Below, one piece after another: positions 26,967-35,049 of a stretch of DNA of 50,882 bases (positions within the stretch are counted from its first letter, which is position 1; each line of letters opens with the position of its first letter). The stretch is from positions 1-50,882 of the forward strand of contig SFET01000034.1 in assembly GCA_004557125.1 (NCBI GenBank), given 5' to 3'. Source of the stretch: Clostridiales bacterium. GTDB taxonomy: Bacteria; Bacillota; Clostridia; Christensenellales; Aristaeellaceae. Position numbers and translations under genes: made by a program. The notes under the pieces were generated by a model, which did not search any database, was not told where the DNA came from, and saw only the letters and a program-made list of their open reading frames with translations.

Positions 26967-28376
26967 CTACTCGTTCGCGGCCAGGCCCTGCCAGATGTGC
27001 TGACGATCCACCGTCGGCGCGCCTGGATCGGAGGGCGTCGCATCCGCAAAGGCGCTCGTGCTCTGGGACGCGGAGACGGTCGCATCCAATCCCTGCCAGA
27101 TGTGCTGGCGATCCACCGCCGGGCCGCCGCCTGTGTCGCCGGAGCCGGTGAACGCGCCGCGCAGCAGGTCGATCAGGGACGCGCTCTGCCGGGTGTCGAG
27201 CTGCGCTGCCAGGCGCACGATCAGATGCGCGTAGCTGCGCTCCTCCGTCAGCGGCCGGTACCAGTCGTAGAGCGCGTCGGGCCAGTCCTGCTCGGTGCAG
27301 GGGAGGAACAGCGAGAGCCCGCAGGTCTGTCCCGCCAGCTTTCCGGAGTCCGCCTTGTAGCACACCGCGTCTGCAACGGTGGCGCGCAGCGCGGCGCACT
27401 CCTGCGGAGCGTAGGCTTCGAGCACATCGCAAAGCTGCGCCGCGTCCATCAGGCCGGAGGGCGGACTGCCGTCGAATTCGCCGAAGGAGGCGAGATTCTC
27501 CAGCGCACCCGGCAATGCCGCCAGATCATCGTCCGACAGTGCGTCCAAGCGGGCATAGAGGGCCTCGACGGCGGCCGTGAGCGCGTCCGACTGCGCCGCG
27601 TCCAGCACGCTCATGCTGGCGACCTGGGAGAACAGGCCGTGGGAGGCGGTACTGATGTAGGTCTCGGCGATGATTTCGCAGAGCGCGCGGGTGTCGATGT
27701 CCGGATCGGCGGCCAGCGCGGCCAGCCACAGGTCGTAGCGCGCCCCGGTGCCCAGCGTGGACTCCTGGCTGGCGACGATGAGGTCCGTGTATTGCCCCAG
27801 ATCGGTCAGCAGATCGGCGCAGTTCATCAGGCACGCGTCGAAGATCACGGCCTCGATGTTCTGCCCGGCTGCATCGGCTTCCCGAAGTGCGGCGGCGATT
27901 TCGTCCAGCATCAGGGCGTCGTCCGCGTACAATTCGTCGAAGCACATGCCGCCGGTGGGACCGTCGCCGTGCCCCCACAGCACCAGCAGGGTGCGATCCG
28001 CCGGCGCGTTCTCCCGTGCGTAGGCCAGGAAGCCGGCCAGAGTGTCCGCATCGCCCATGCTGCATTTTCCGGGGGAGGCGAGCTGCGCGATGCCGTCCTG
28101 CGTCACCTGCAGAAGGTTCACATTCCGATCGGTGAGCCCGTCGGTGTGCCAGCGCTTCGCGCCGCCGGCCTCCACCAGCACGGTCACGGGGCCGCTTGCC
28201 TGCACGCCGGCGCGCACCATCTCCGCAAGATCCTCCGTGGCGCTGGCGTCCTCGCTCTCCAGATCGGCGCCGCTGATGTACACGAGCACCGTGGTGCGCA
28301 TCTCCTCGCCCAGCGCCGGCGCACAGAGCATGCCCAGCAGCGCGAGCACCGGCAGCATCCAAAACCATCTCTTCAT
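26967..28376 (-). CDS. Secreted clostripain-family (C11) cysteine protease
   Basis: A 469-residue exported peptidase. A signal peptide covers residues 1-24 (ALG-EE). The catalytic pair is visible as His136 in LWGHGDG and Cys182 in FDACLMN, the standard C11 dyad. Proteins of this family cut after Arg or Lys and many self-activate. ATG 28376 is chosen because GAGGA lies eight bases upstream; the ATG six bases earlier is too close to it. The C-terminus carries two copies of the decapeptide VDRQHIWQGL (about residues 421-430 and 456-465) joined by a Ser/Thr/Ala/Pro linker, which I do not recognise. It is the last gene of a four-gene minus-strand operon. Confidence 0.9.
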   Translation of the reverse strand: MKRWFWMLPVLALLGMLCAPALGEEMRTTVLVYISGADLESEDASATEDLAEMVRAGVQASGPVTVLVEAGGAKRWHTDGLTDRNVNLLQVTQDGIAQLASPGKCSMGDADTLAGFLAYARENAPADRTLLVLWGHGDGPTGGMCFDELYADDALMLDEIAAALREADAAGQNIEAVIFDACLMNCADLLTDLGQYTDLIVASQESTLGTGARYDLWLAALAADPDIDTRALCEIIAETYISTASHGLFSQVASMSVLDAAQSDALTAAVEALYARLDALSDDDLAALPGALENLASFGEFDGSPPSGLMDAAQLCDVLEAYAPQECAALRATVADAVCYKADSGKLAGQTCGLSLFLPCTEQDWPDALYDWYRPLTEERSYAHLIVRLAAQLDTRQSASLIDLLRGAFTGSGDTGGGPAVDRQHIWQGLDATVSASQSTSAFADATPSDPGAPTVDRQHIWQGLAANE

Positions 28377-28386
28377 ACGCATGTCC

Positions 28387-28935
28387 TCAGTTGACGATGG
28401 GCACGATGCTGTCCACGATCTGCAAGAACTGCGCAAGATCCGCCTGCGTCAGTTCCCGCGAGTCGTCGTAGCGCGCATCGGCGTAGGCGTAGGCGGAGAG
28501 GCACAGATCCCAGCCGTTGGTGAGCGTCTCGGCGATGTAGCACGGCCCGTAGGAATCCTCGATCTCCAGAATCGCGAAGGGAATTTCGTGCGCGCCCACG
28601 CGGCGGATCTCGATCAGCTCGCCGCCGTAGTCGCTCAGCAGCCAGTCGGCGTAGTCCAGCGTGCCCTGCTCGTCCACCTCGAACAGGCGGATGTCGGCAA
28701 ATTCGGGGAAGTAGTACAGATCCACGCTGAGGTTGAGATCCGTATCGCCCGGGCCGGCGATGAAGCCCAGGTTGTAGTATTCGTTCGCCATGTCGTCGCG
28801 GTCGTCCGCACCGCAGTCCTCCCAGCCGTCGGGATAGGTGAGCGTCAGGATGTCCGGGATCGTCAGTGTGGCGGCCAGCGCCGTGCCGGACAGCGCCATC
28901 AGCGCGGCCAGTAGGATGCAGATCTTCCGGGTCAT
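28387..28935 (-). CDS. Secreted protein of unknown function, 182 residues
   Basis: An uncharacterised exported protein. Residues 1-21 are a signal peptide (MTRKICILLAALMALSGTAL). The mature part is strongly acidic and rich in Tyr and Asp, starts TLTIPDILTLTYPDGWEDCG and is about 160 residues long. The TYPDGWE opening recalls PsbP/DUF1795-like secreted proteins, but I would not assign a family. The ATG overlaps the stop of the upstream U32 gene (ATGA), and the stop lies ten bases before the clostripain-like gene, so all are cotranscribed. It may be a partner or substrate of that protease. Confidence 0.75.
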   Translation of the reverse strand: MTRKICILLAALMALSGTALAATLTIPDILTLTYPDGWEDCGADDRDDMANEYYNLGFIAGPGDTDLNLSVDLYYFPEFADIRLFEVDEQGTLDYADWLLSDYGGELIEIRRVGAHEIPFAILEIEDSYGPCYIAETLTNGWDLCLSAYAYADARYDDSRELTQADLAQFLQIVDSIVPIVN

Positions 28936-30164
28936 GCTTCTCCCTCCTTCGCGATGCGCACCCGCAGCAGATCTCCTTCGGAGACCGACGCGTCGCAGGC
29001 CATGGTGTAGATTTCGCCGGGCCGCGAAGCGACCTGGACCTGTTCTCCCTGGGCGTCGGCGAGCTCCCGGGCCACGAAGGACGCGCCCAGGCTGTTCGGC
29101 GAGAGGATCTCGATGCGGTCGCCCTCAAAGATGCGGTTGCGCAGTTCCACGGCGATGCGGCCGTCCGCTGCGCCGCGCACCGCGCCCACAAAGTTGCAGT
29201 CCTGGAGATACACGCCGTCATCGGGCGCGTGGCGCTTCATTTCGCCAAAGTAGAAGCCGCTGGCATAGGGACGGTGGCTGGCGGCATTCAGCTCCCGCTG
29301 CAGAAGGGATAGCTGCCGAACGTTGGCGCTGCCGTCCAGCAGGGCGTCGATGCGCCTGCGGTAGGCGTTGGTCACGGTGGCCACGTAGTAGGGCGACTTC
29401 ATGCGGCCCTCCAGCTTGAAGGAGGTCACGCCCGCATCCATCAGCTGATCCAGAAAGTCCAGGCAGTTCATGTCGAAGGAGGAGAGGATGGTGGTGCCGC
29501 GCGCATCCTCCTCAACGGGGAAGTACTCGCCGGGGCGCTTCTCCTCCATCAGGTGGTACGTCCAGCGGCAGGACTGGGTGCAGGCACCCTTGTTGGCGCT
29601 GCGGGAGGTGAGGTAGGCGCTGATCATGCACCGCCCGGAGTAGGACATGCACATCGCGCCGTGCACGAAGGCCTCCAGCTCCAGCTCCGCCGGGGTGCGC
29701 TTTCGCAGCTCGCGGATTTCGTCAAGGGACATCTCCCGGCCCAGCACCACGCGCTTCACGCCCAGATCGGCGTAGGCGCAGGCGGCGGCATAGTTCAGGC
29801 AGTTTGCCTGGGTGCTCACGTGCACATCCAAATCCGGCGCGGCCAGCCGCAGGGTGCAGATCAGGCCCAGATCGGACACGATCGCCGCGTCCACACCCAT
29901 CTTATGCAGCGCCCGGGCGTAATCGGCGGCGGCGTCCACATCGGCGTTGCTCGCGAAGGCGTTGACGGCCACGTAGATCCGCTTCCCCTTTGCATGTACC
30001 GCCTGCACGGCCGCGGCCAGCTCCTCCATGGAGAAGCCCACGCTGCCGGCGCGCAGCTGCAGCATCGGGCCGCCCAGGTACACCGCGTCGGCGCCGAAGC
30101 GCAGCGCCGCCTCCAGACGCTCCATGTCCCCGGCCGGGGCCAGCAGTTCAAAGGAAGGCTTCAT
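28932..30164 (-). CDS. Peptidase U32-family protein, TrhP/YegQ-like tRNA hydroxylation factor
   Basis: A 410-residue U32 protein of the short class. It starts FELLAPAGDMERLEAALRFG, with the signature EAFVHGAMCMSYSGRCMIS near residue 160, then ACTQSC and SFKLEGRMKSPYYVA. Related proteins (TrhP/YegQ; YrrN/YrrO in Bacillus) make 5-hydroxyuridine in the tRNA wobble position using an iron-sulfur cluster. ATG 30164 follows GAGGAG. It overlaps the genes on both sides by four bases, which indicates a coupled operon with the YesL-like membrane protein and the secreted protein. A protease role is the older and less likely view. Confidence 0.9.
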   Translation of the reverse strand: MKPSFELLAPAGDMERLEAALRFGADAVYLGGPMLQLRAGSVGFSMEELAAAVQAVHAKGKRIYVAVNAFASNADVDAAADYARALHKMGVDAAIVSDLGLICTLRLAAPDLDVHVSTQANCLNYAAACAYADLGVKRVVLGREMSLDEIRELRKRTPAELELEAFVHGAMCMSYSGRCMISAYLTSRSANKGACTQSCRWTYHLMEEKRPGEYFPVEEDARGTTILSSFDMNCLDFLDQLMDAGVTSFKLEGRMKSPYYVATVTNAYRRRIDALLDGSANVRQLSLLQRELNAASHRPYASGFYFGEMKRHAPDDGVYLQDCNFVGAVRGAADGRIAVELRNRIFEGDRIEILSPNSLGASFVARELADAQGEQVQVASRPGEIYTMACDASVSEGDLLRVRIAKEGEA

Positions 30165-31057
30165 TTCTTCGACTCCTCTCCGTGCTCCGTGCGGCGCAGG
30201 CCGATGTCCACGCCCGCGCCCTCGATCTTCGGGTTCAGGTACTTCTCGCAGCAGGCGTTGGCGTAGCTGGCGGTGATCAGCCGGTTGAAGCTGAGCCAAA
30301 AAATTGCGTACAGCACCAGCGCCGCCGGAACCGCCCAGCGCAGCGCCGCAGGAGCGAATTGCATCAGCAGCAGGAGCACCACCGGGATCGCCAGCGTGGC
30401 GATCTTCACGGCGATGGCCTTCGGCAGCGCGGCCAGCGTCATCAGCACGGCATTGCGCACCACGCCGGTGAAGCGCAGGCGATAGGTGACGATCAGCGTG
30501 GGCATCAGCTGGGCGCTCAGGATCCACAGCAGGCCTGCGATCAGCGCGATCGCCAGCGGCAGGTAGAACAGTGGGCTGCCCCCTGCCATGCCGGTGTAAA
30601 AGTTCCAGCAGATGCACACCAGCAGCGGCAGCGCGCCGTTGATGAGGCCGTAGAGCAGTCCCTGCCGCCAGTTCTCCTTCACGCCGGCAAAGTAGTCGCC
30701 GGCGGCATAGGCGTGCTCGTCCCGGGCCCAGTTGCGCAGCACGCGGCTGATGCCCATGGTGAAGGGGCCGGTGATGGCGCTCAGCGGGAACAGCACCAGC
30801 AGGTAGGAGTAGATCAGGTCGCCCAGATTGGCGTCGCTGATCCCGGCGGCGATGGCGCTCAGCTGCACCAGATTCAGATAGCTCCACAGGATCGCGGGGA
30901 TCCAGCACAGCAGATAGAGAAAGTTCAGCCCCACCATGCTGCTCCGGCGCACCTTCAGCACCTCTCGGAACAGCTGCATGCGGTTGGTAGGCAGATCCTG
31001 CTCGGTGAAGTCCCGCTGACCGGACTTTCCATAGAAATAATTCTTGAAGAAGCTCAT
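30161..31057 (-). CDS. YesL-like (DUF624) integral membrane protein
   Basis: A 298-residue protein with about six transmembrane segments. The segment ITGPFTMGISRVLRNWARDE, followed by an aromatic Ala-rich stretch and KENWRQ, is the recognisable part of the YesL/DUF624 family. Function is unknown; family members often lie near sugar transporters or envelope genes. The N-terminal 30 residues are cytoplasmic and polar. It is the first gene of the operon that continues with the TrhP-like, secreted and clostripain-like genes and is driven by the promoter at 31086-31114. Confidence 0.8.
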   Translation of the reverse strand: MSFFKNYFYGKSGQRDFTEQDLPTNRMQLFREVLKVRRSSMVGLNFLYLLCWIPAILWSYLNLVQLSAIAAGISDANLGDLIYSYLLVLFPLSAITGPFTMGISRVLRNWARDEHAYAAGDYFAGVKENWRQGLLYGLINGALPLLVCICWNFYTGMAGGSPLFYLPLAIALIAGLLWILSAQLMPTLIVTYRLRFTGVVRNAVLMTLAALPKAIAVKIATLAIPVVLLLLMQFAPAALRWAVPAALVLYAIFWLSFNRLITASYANACCEKYLNPKIEGAGVDIGLRRTEHGEESKK

Positions 31058-31085
31058 TCAAAGACCTCCTGATTTCGTCCCCTTT

Positions 31086-31114
31086 AGTATACACGGCTGC
31101 GGGAGCTTTGGCAA
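31086..31114 (-). promoter_or_regulatory. Sigma-A promoter for the YesL-U32-clostripain operon
   Basis: On the minus strand, TTGCCA (31114-31109), a 17-base spacer, then TATACT (31091-31086). It is divergent from the alr promoter. Confidence 0.7.
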
Positions 31115-31150
31115 GGCGGCGCCGGAACGGAATTTCCCGCAGGGCGATGG

Positions 31151-31179
31151 TTGCAATTTGCCCCGGATGCGGCTATAAT
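31151..31179 (+). promoter_or_regulatory. Sigma-A promoter for alr
   Basis: TTGCAA (31151-31156), a 17-base spacer, then TATAAT (31174-31179). Confidence 0.75.
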
Positions 31180-31259
31180 ATAGGAATAATTCGGAGGATT
31201 GCACCTTCGTTGCCCGCAGAATGCACTTTGCGGGGGAATACAGGAAAGCTGGGTTGCAT

Positions 31260-32375
31260 GTGCGTACAAGCGTTATGAAGATTTCGGATGCGGCGCTGCG
31301 GAACAATGCCGCGGCGATCCGTGCGCGGATTCCCGGGAAGGTGAAGCTGATGTGCGTGGTCAAGGCCGATGCCTACGGTCACGGCAGCGTCCCTGCGGCG
31401 CGGGACATGCTGCAGGCCGGTGCGGACGCCTTCGCAGTGGCCATCGTGGAGGAGGCGGCGGTGCTGCGCAATGCGGGCATCGATGTGCCCATCCTGATCC
31501 TGGGCGGCGCCGGTGCGGATTCCCTGCGGGAGGCCGTGGCGCTGGACGTCTCCCAGGCGGTGTACACCACTGGGGCGCTGGACGTGCTCCAGGCCGAGGC
31601 TGCACGGCTGGGCAGGCGCGCCAAGGCGCATCTGAAGATCGACACGGGCATGTCCCGCATCGGCGTGCGTGGGGAGGAGCCCCTATGCGCGCTGCTGAGC
31701 CACTGGAAGCGCTGCTGCCCGGACGTGGAGATGGAGGGCATCTTCACCCACTTCTGCGTGGCGGAGAGCGACCCGGCTTTCACGGATGAACAGAACGCGC
31801 GCTTTGCCCATGCGCTGGAGATCGTGCGCGCGGCAGGCTTTCAACCCATCGCCCACGCGGCGGCGACCTCCGCCATGCTGAATCCGGCGTATCAGTACGA
31901 CATGGTGCGCGCGGGCATCGGCCTGTACGGCACGCTGGTGCCGGAGCTGGAGGGAAAGCTCCGGTACGCCCAGACCCTGTGCGCGAAGCCCATCCGCATG
32001 GAAACTATACATAAGGGAGATACTGTCGGCTACGGACGAACCTTCACCGCCCGGCGCGACAGCCGCATCATCACCGTGCCCATCGGCTACGGCGACGGCT
32101 ACCCGCGCATCCTGAGCAACAAGGCCGATGTGCTGGTGTGCGGAAAGCGCGCGCCCATCGTGGGCAACGTGTGCATGGACATGCTGATGGCCGACGTGAC
32201 CGACATCCCTGAGGCCAATGCCGACAGCGAGGTGGTGCTCATGGGCGCGCAGGGCAGTCAGCGCATCGCGCCCGACGAGCTGGCGGAGCTGGCCGGAACC
32301 ATCCCCTACGAGATCATGCTGGGCTTCTCGCCCCGAGTGCGCACCGTCCGGGAGGACGAAGCGGTGCGCGAATGA
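31260..32375 (+). CDS. alr: Alanine racemase
   Basis: A PLP enzyme that converts L- to D-alanine for peptidoglycan, 371 residues from the GTG at 31260. The PLP-lysine motif VVKADAYGHG lies near the N-terminus. IDTGMSRIG, AGIGLYG, VGYGRTF (catalytic Tyr region), PIGYGDGYPR and the GNVCMDMLMADVTD segment are all present, so the enzyme looks intact. The start is uncertain: GTG 31260 has GGG six bases upstream and AGGA further off, ATG 31221 has no spaced ribosome site, and ATG 31275 would shorten the N-terminus. A sigma-A promoter lies 80 bases upstream. Confidence 0.95.
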   Translation: MRTSVMKISDAALRNNAAAIRARIPGKVKLMCVVKADAYGHGSVPAARDMLQAGADAFAVAIVEEAAVLRNAGIDVPILILGGAGADSLREAVALDVSQAVYTTGALDVLQAEAARLGRRAKAHLKIDTGMSRIGVRGEEPLCALLSHWKRCCPDVEMEGIFTHFCVAESDPAFTDEQNARFAHALEIVRAAGFQPIAHAAATSAMLNPAYQYDMVRAGIGLYGTLVPELEGKLRYAQTLCAKPIRMETIHKGDTVGYGRTFTARRDSRIITVPIGYGDGYPRILSNKADVLVCGKRAPIVGNVCMDMLMADVTDIPEANADSEVVLMGAQGSQRIAPDELAELAGTIPYEIMLGFSPRVRTVREDEAVRE

Positions 32376-32388
32376 CGAAGTGCGAACG

Positions 32389-32421
32389 CAGGAGCGCGCG
32401 GACAGGTGCCGCGCGCTCCTG
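32389..32421 (+). terminator. Strong hairpin after alr
   Basis: CAGGAGCGCGCGG (32389-32401), loop ACAGGTG, CCGCGCGCTCCTG (32409-32421), 13 perfect pairs. There is no T-run, so termination is plausible but not certain. Confidence 0.6.
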
Positions 32422-32506
32422 TGCTGTCCGTCGGCCGCCGCAATCGCCGGTGGCCCTGCCCACTTTTCGGCCGCGCCATGCGACGCCAGGTTTTTGGCTA
32501 GAATTG

Positions 32507-32535
32507 TGGCAAAAGGGGCATGAATATGGTATAAT
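32507..32535 (+). promoter_or_regulatory. Candidate sigma-A promoter in the alr-rsmD gap
   Basis: TGGCAA (32507-32512), a 17-base spacer, then a perfect TATAAT (32530-32535). No convincing gene follows within 400 bases. The predicted start near 32541 coincides with the 5' arm of the structured element at 32540-32678. Confidence 0.5.
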
Positions 32536-32539
32536 GCTC

Positions 32540-32678
32540 GATGATTCAGCAAAATCGGGGGCCTGACCGGGTCGCCTGTGCGGCGGCAGGATCCGCGGGC
32601 ATGGCGGAAGGAAGGGGCTGCGCATGCCTGCAGCGCAGCGGCCGGACAGAATCAGGGGCGCCGGGAAGCAAAATCATC
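32540..32678 (+). ncRNA. Candidate structured non-coding RNA, about 139 nt
   Basis: This lies in the 575-base gap between alr and rsmD, in which I found no credible protein gene. GATGATT (32540-32546) can pair with AATCATC (32672-32678) to close the element. Inside, CCTGA pairs with TCAGG, CCGG with CCGG, and GGCATG with CATGCC around an apical loop containing GCGGAAGGAAGG, giving a rod-like fold. The 5' arm begins where a transcript from the upstream TATAAT would start. It does not match the SRP apical loop, RNase P or tmRNA as I know them; a 6S-like rod is possible. Folding was done by eye. Confidence 0.4.
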
Positions 32679-32896
32679 CATTCTGGGCCCCATAAACGTG
32701 GCAAATTTGTGTCGAGGGCATGAATCATGTCAAAATTTTGAACTTTACCCGGCGGCGCAATGAAGCGGATTTCGGGGAAAATGGCGGCGAAAAATAAATT
32801 TTAAGAAAAGAAAAATGGAATAATTGTACAAATAATCCGATTGTTAGACGAATGTAATATACAAATATGTACTTATAACAACGGCGAATATTTGTA

Positions 32897-32925
32897 TTGA
32901 CATGCCAAACGAATTGTGATATAAT
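32897..32925 (+). promoter_or_regulatory. Consensus sigma-A promoter for rsmD-coaD
   Basis: TTGACA (32897-32902), exactly 17 bases, TATAAT (32920-32925), a perfect consensus promoter. The preceding 110 bases are AT-rich. The start codon of rsmD lies only 25 bases past the -10 box, so the leader is very short. Confidence 0.9.
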
Positions 32926-32950
32926 TACGACAAATATCATAGGTGAAGAT

Positions 32951-33526
32951 ATGCGCATTATTTCGGGCGAAGCGCGGGGAAGGACGCTGTTTGCTCCTGC
33001 GGGAGATCAGACGCGGCCGACCTCGGACAAGATCAGGGGTTCCCTGTTCAACATACTCAACGGACGGGTACAGGACGCCGAGGTGCTGGACCTCTTCGGC
33101 GGAACTGGCGCGCTGGCGCTGGAGGCGCTGAGCCGCGGCGCCGCACGTGCGGTGATCGCGGATACCTCCCGCGCGGCCATCGAGGTGATCCGCCGCAACG
33201 CCGGAAATGTGCTCAAGGATGCGCTGGCCGAGCGCGCATTGATCCTGAAAACCGATTATCGCAGCGCGATTTCCGCCCTGGGCGGCCACCGCTTCGATCT
33301 GGTGTTTCTGGATCCGCCCTACCGCATGCTGGATGCCTATCCGGATGCGATGGAGCGGCTTCGGGATGCAGGTGCGCTCAGCGAGGGCGCTGTTATCGTT
33401 GCCGAGCGCCGGCAGGATGCGCAGATCCGCATTCCGGAGGGCTTCGAGGTCTACGATACGCGCCACTATGGTGAAACTTCCATCGATTTTGTGCGTCAAA
33501 GCAGTGTCCGGGAGGTTGAGGGATGA
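32951..33526 (+). CDS. rsmD: 16S rRNA (guanine-966-N2)-methyltransferase RsmD
   Basis: A 191-residue SAM-dependent methyltransferase. It opens MRIISGEARGRTLFAPAG, with SAM motif LDLFGGTGALALEAL and the catalytic motif FLDPPYR (D/N-PPY). Family length and neighbours fit: rsmD-coaD is the usual order in Firmicutes (ylbH-coaD). ATG 32951 follows AGGTGAAGAT. The stop overlaps the coaD start by four bases. Confidence 0.95.
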   Translation: MRIISGEARGRTLFAPAGDQTRPTSDKIRGSLFNILNGRVQDAEVLDLFGGTGALALEALSRGAARAVIADTSRAAIEVIRRNAGNVLKDALAERALILKTDYRSAISALGGHRFDLVFLDPPYRMLDAYPDAMERLRDAGALSEGAVIVAERRQDAQIRIPEGFEVYDTRHYGETSIDFVRQSSVREVEG

Positions 33527-34020
33527 TTGCGGTCTACGCCGGCAGTTTCTCGCCGCCGACCCTGGGGCATCTGGACGTCATTCGCCGCGCGGCGGGGATC
33601 TTCGATGAGCTTGTGGTCGCCGTGCTGTCCCAGCAGGCGAAGCAGTATCTGTTCACGCCGCAGCAGCGCTTGGAGATGCTGCGCCAGATCACGACGGAGT
33701 TCAAAAATGTCCGCGTGATTGCGGATACGGGTCTGCTGGTGGATGTGGCGCACAGGGAGGGCGCGGATGTGATCGTCCGCGGCTTGCGCAATTCCTCGGA
33801 TCTGCTGTTTGAAATGCAGATGGCCGAGGCGAACCGGCAGATCGGTAAAATTGAAACGGTGTTTATCAGCTGTCTCCCGGAATACAGCATGATTTCCTCG
33901 ACCATTGTGCGGGACTGCGCCGCCCATGGCGCGCCGATCGATTCCATGGTTCCGGAGGAAATTATCGGGAAAATCTACGCTGCATACGGCGTGAAGCCGT
34001 GTGCGGAAAGGAAGGGCTAG
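33523..34020 (+). CDS. coaD: Phosphopantetheine adenylyltransferase
   Basis: A 165-residue enzyme of coenzyme A synthesis that transfers AMP to 4'-phosphopantetheine. The nucleotidyltransferase motif GSFSPPTLGHLDVI is at the N-terminus and the ISSTIVRD motif near the C-terminus. VRGLRNSSDLLFEMQMAEAN is also characteristic. It is coupled to rsmD through an ATGA overlap. Confidence 0.97.
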   Translation: MIAVYAGSFSPPTLGHLDVIRRAAGIFDELVVAVLSQQAKQYLFTPQQRLEMLRQITTEFKNVRVIADTGLLVDVAHREGADVIVRGLRNSSDLLFEMQMAEANRQIGKIETVFISCLPEYSMISSTIVRDCAAHGAPIDSMVPEEIIGKIYAAYGVKPCAERKG

Positions 34021-34021
34021 A

Positions 34022-34666
34022 ATGGATCACGATCAGGAGAGATTCTACGAAGATGAGGATCAGGAAGTTCGTGCGGAACCCCAGGCGCAGCAGAATGTCG
34101 ACGAAATCGACGACATGAAGTACTTCCTCGAATTGCTCAAGCATATTCGCTCAGCCATTCGTTCGGGCGCAAATGTTCCGCTGACCAACAAGAAAATCAT
34201 CGATGCGGATAAGTGCCTGATGATCATTGACGATATGGAGCGCAATCTGCCCGACGCCGTGCAGTACGGCATGCAGATGTTCTCCGAGCGCGAGCGCATC
34301 CTGGGCAACGCGGAGACTGCCGCGATGAACCGGGTGAGTTCCGCCGAAATGCGCGCCAACGCCGCCCTGGAGAAGGCGAAGAACGATGCGGAGCAGATCA
34401 TGGCCGACGCCGAAAACGAGGCCCACGCCATTCTCGCAGACGCACAGGATCGCGCCAACCATATGGTGGATGAAAACGAGATCGTGCGTCAGGCCCGCGA
34501 GGAGGCGCGCATCATCAAGAACGACGCCCGCGTGGAAGCCAGCGAGCTGCGCCTGAAGGCCAATCACGACGCCTATCAGCTGCTGACCTCCGTGGAGGAC
34601 GAACTGACCGAGGCCTGCAAGGCCATCCGCCGCCGCTGTGCGGAGCTGGGCGACGAGGCAGAATGA
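34022..34666 (+). CDS. Coiled-coil protein of the ATPase/DivIVA-like type found after coaD
   Basis: A 214-residue cytoplasmic protein. The first 30 residues are acidic (DHDQERFYEDEDQEVR), and a conserved-looking block DDMKYFLELLKHIRSAIRSG follows. From about residue 90 to 185 there is a long Ala/Glu/Arg-rich helix (AALEKAKNDAEQIMADAENE) resembling ATP-synthase b-subunit or DivIVA-like coiled coils. Clostridial genomes often carry such a protein beside coaD, annotated only as ATPase; no nucleotide-binding motif is visible, so that label is doubtful. ATG 34022 begins one base after the coaD stop. Confidence 0.75.
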   Translation: MDHDQERFYEDEDQEVRAEPQAQQNVDEIDDMKYFLELLKHIRSAIRSGANVPLTNKKIIDADKCLMIIDDMERNLPDAVQYGMQMFSERERILGNAETAAMNRVSSAEMRANAALEKAKNDAEQIMADAENEAHAILADAQDRANHMVDENEIVRQAREEARIIKNDARVEASELRLKANHDAYQLLTSVEDELTEACKAIRRRCAELGDEAE

Positions 34667-34760
34667 TCGACGGTCGGAGCGTACGGTAGTTTCATCGCGT
34701 TTGAAGCGGAGTGCGCGTGTTCCGCAGAGAATTTCAGCACGAAGCGCGTGCATTGGAAAG

Positions 34761-34798
34761 AGCGAGCCTGTCTGGAAATGCAGACGGGCTCGCTTTGT
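34761..34798 (+). terminator. Rho-independent terminator of rsmD-coaD-coiled-coil operon
   Basis: AGCGAGCCTGTCTG (34761-34774), loop GAAATG, CAGACGGGCTCGCT (34781-34794), one wobble pair, then TTTG. Confidence 0.8.
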
Positions 34799-35006
34799 CG
34801 CGCTTGTCGGCCGAATGCTGCGCCGCTGATCGTGGGGGATCCGTTCGGGGCGAAACCGCAAATCCATCGATTCCCGTTTGGCGGACAGCTCTGATACCTC
34901 TCCGGTTGGGCGCATCGCGGTTCACTCTGCGCATCCGGAAAACGCCGGAGGATTTCTCTGGACACAATTTGAATGCCCTTCCGATATAAGGTTTTATACG
35001 AGGAGA
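34799..35006. other. Gap with no recognisable gene
   Basis: Between the coaD-operon terminator and the tRNA-Leu terminator I see no credible gene, promoter or repeat. Short open frames here, on either strand, lack ribosome sites or family features. Confidence 0.5.
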
Positions 35007-35042
35007 CAAAAGCCCCCCCGGAAACGCCGTGTTTCCGGGGGG
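35007..35042 (-). terminator. Rho-independent terminator of tRNA-Leu
   Basis: On the minus strand, CCCCCCGGAAAC (35042-35031), a five-base loop, GTTTCCGGGGGG (35025-35014), then GCTTTTG. It lies eight bases after the tRNA 3' end. Confidence 0.88.
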
Positions 35043-35049
35043 TTTGGAT

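Noticed and set aside
32590..32640. GCGGAAGGAAGG resembling the SRP RNA apical loop
   Set aside because: The SRP loop needs a CC-GGAA-GG closing with flanking conserved bases; these are missing, so I did not call SRP RNA.
32546..32728. 60-codon frames on both strands in the alr-rsmD gap
   Set aside because: No ribosome sites or family features; the strand structure is better explained by RNA pairing.
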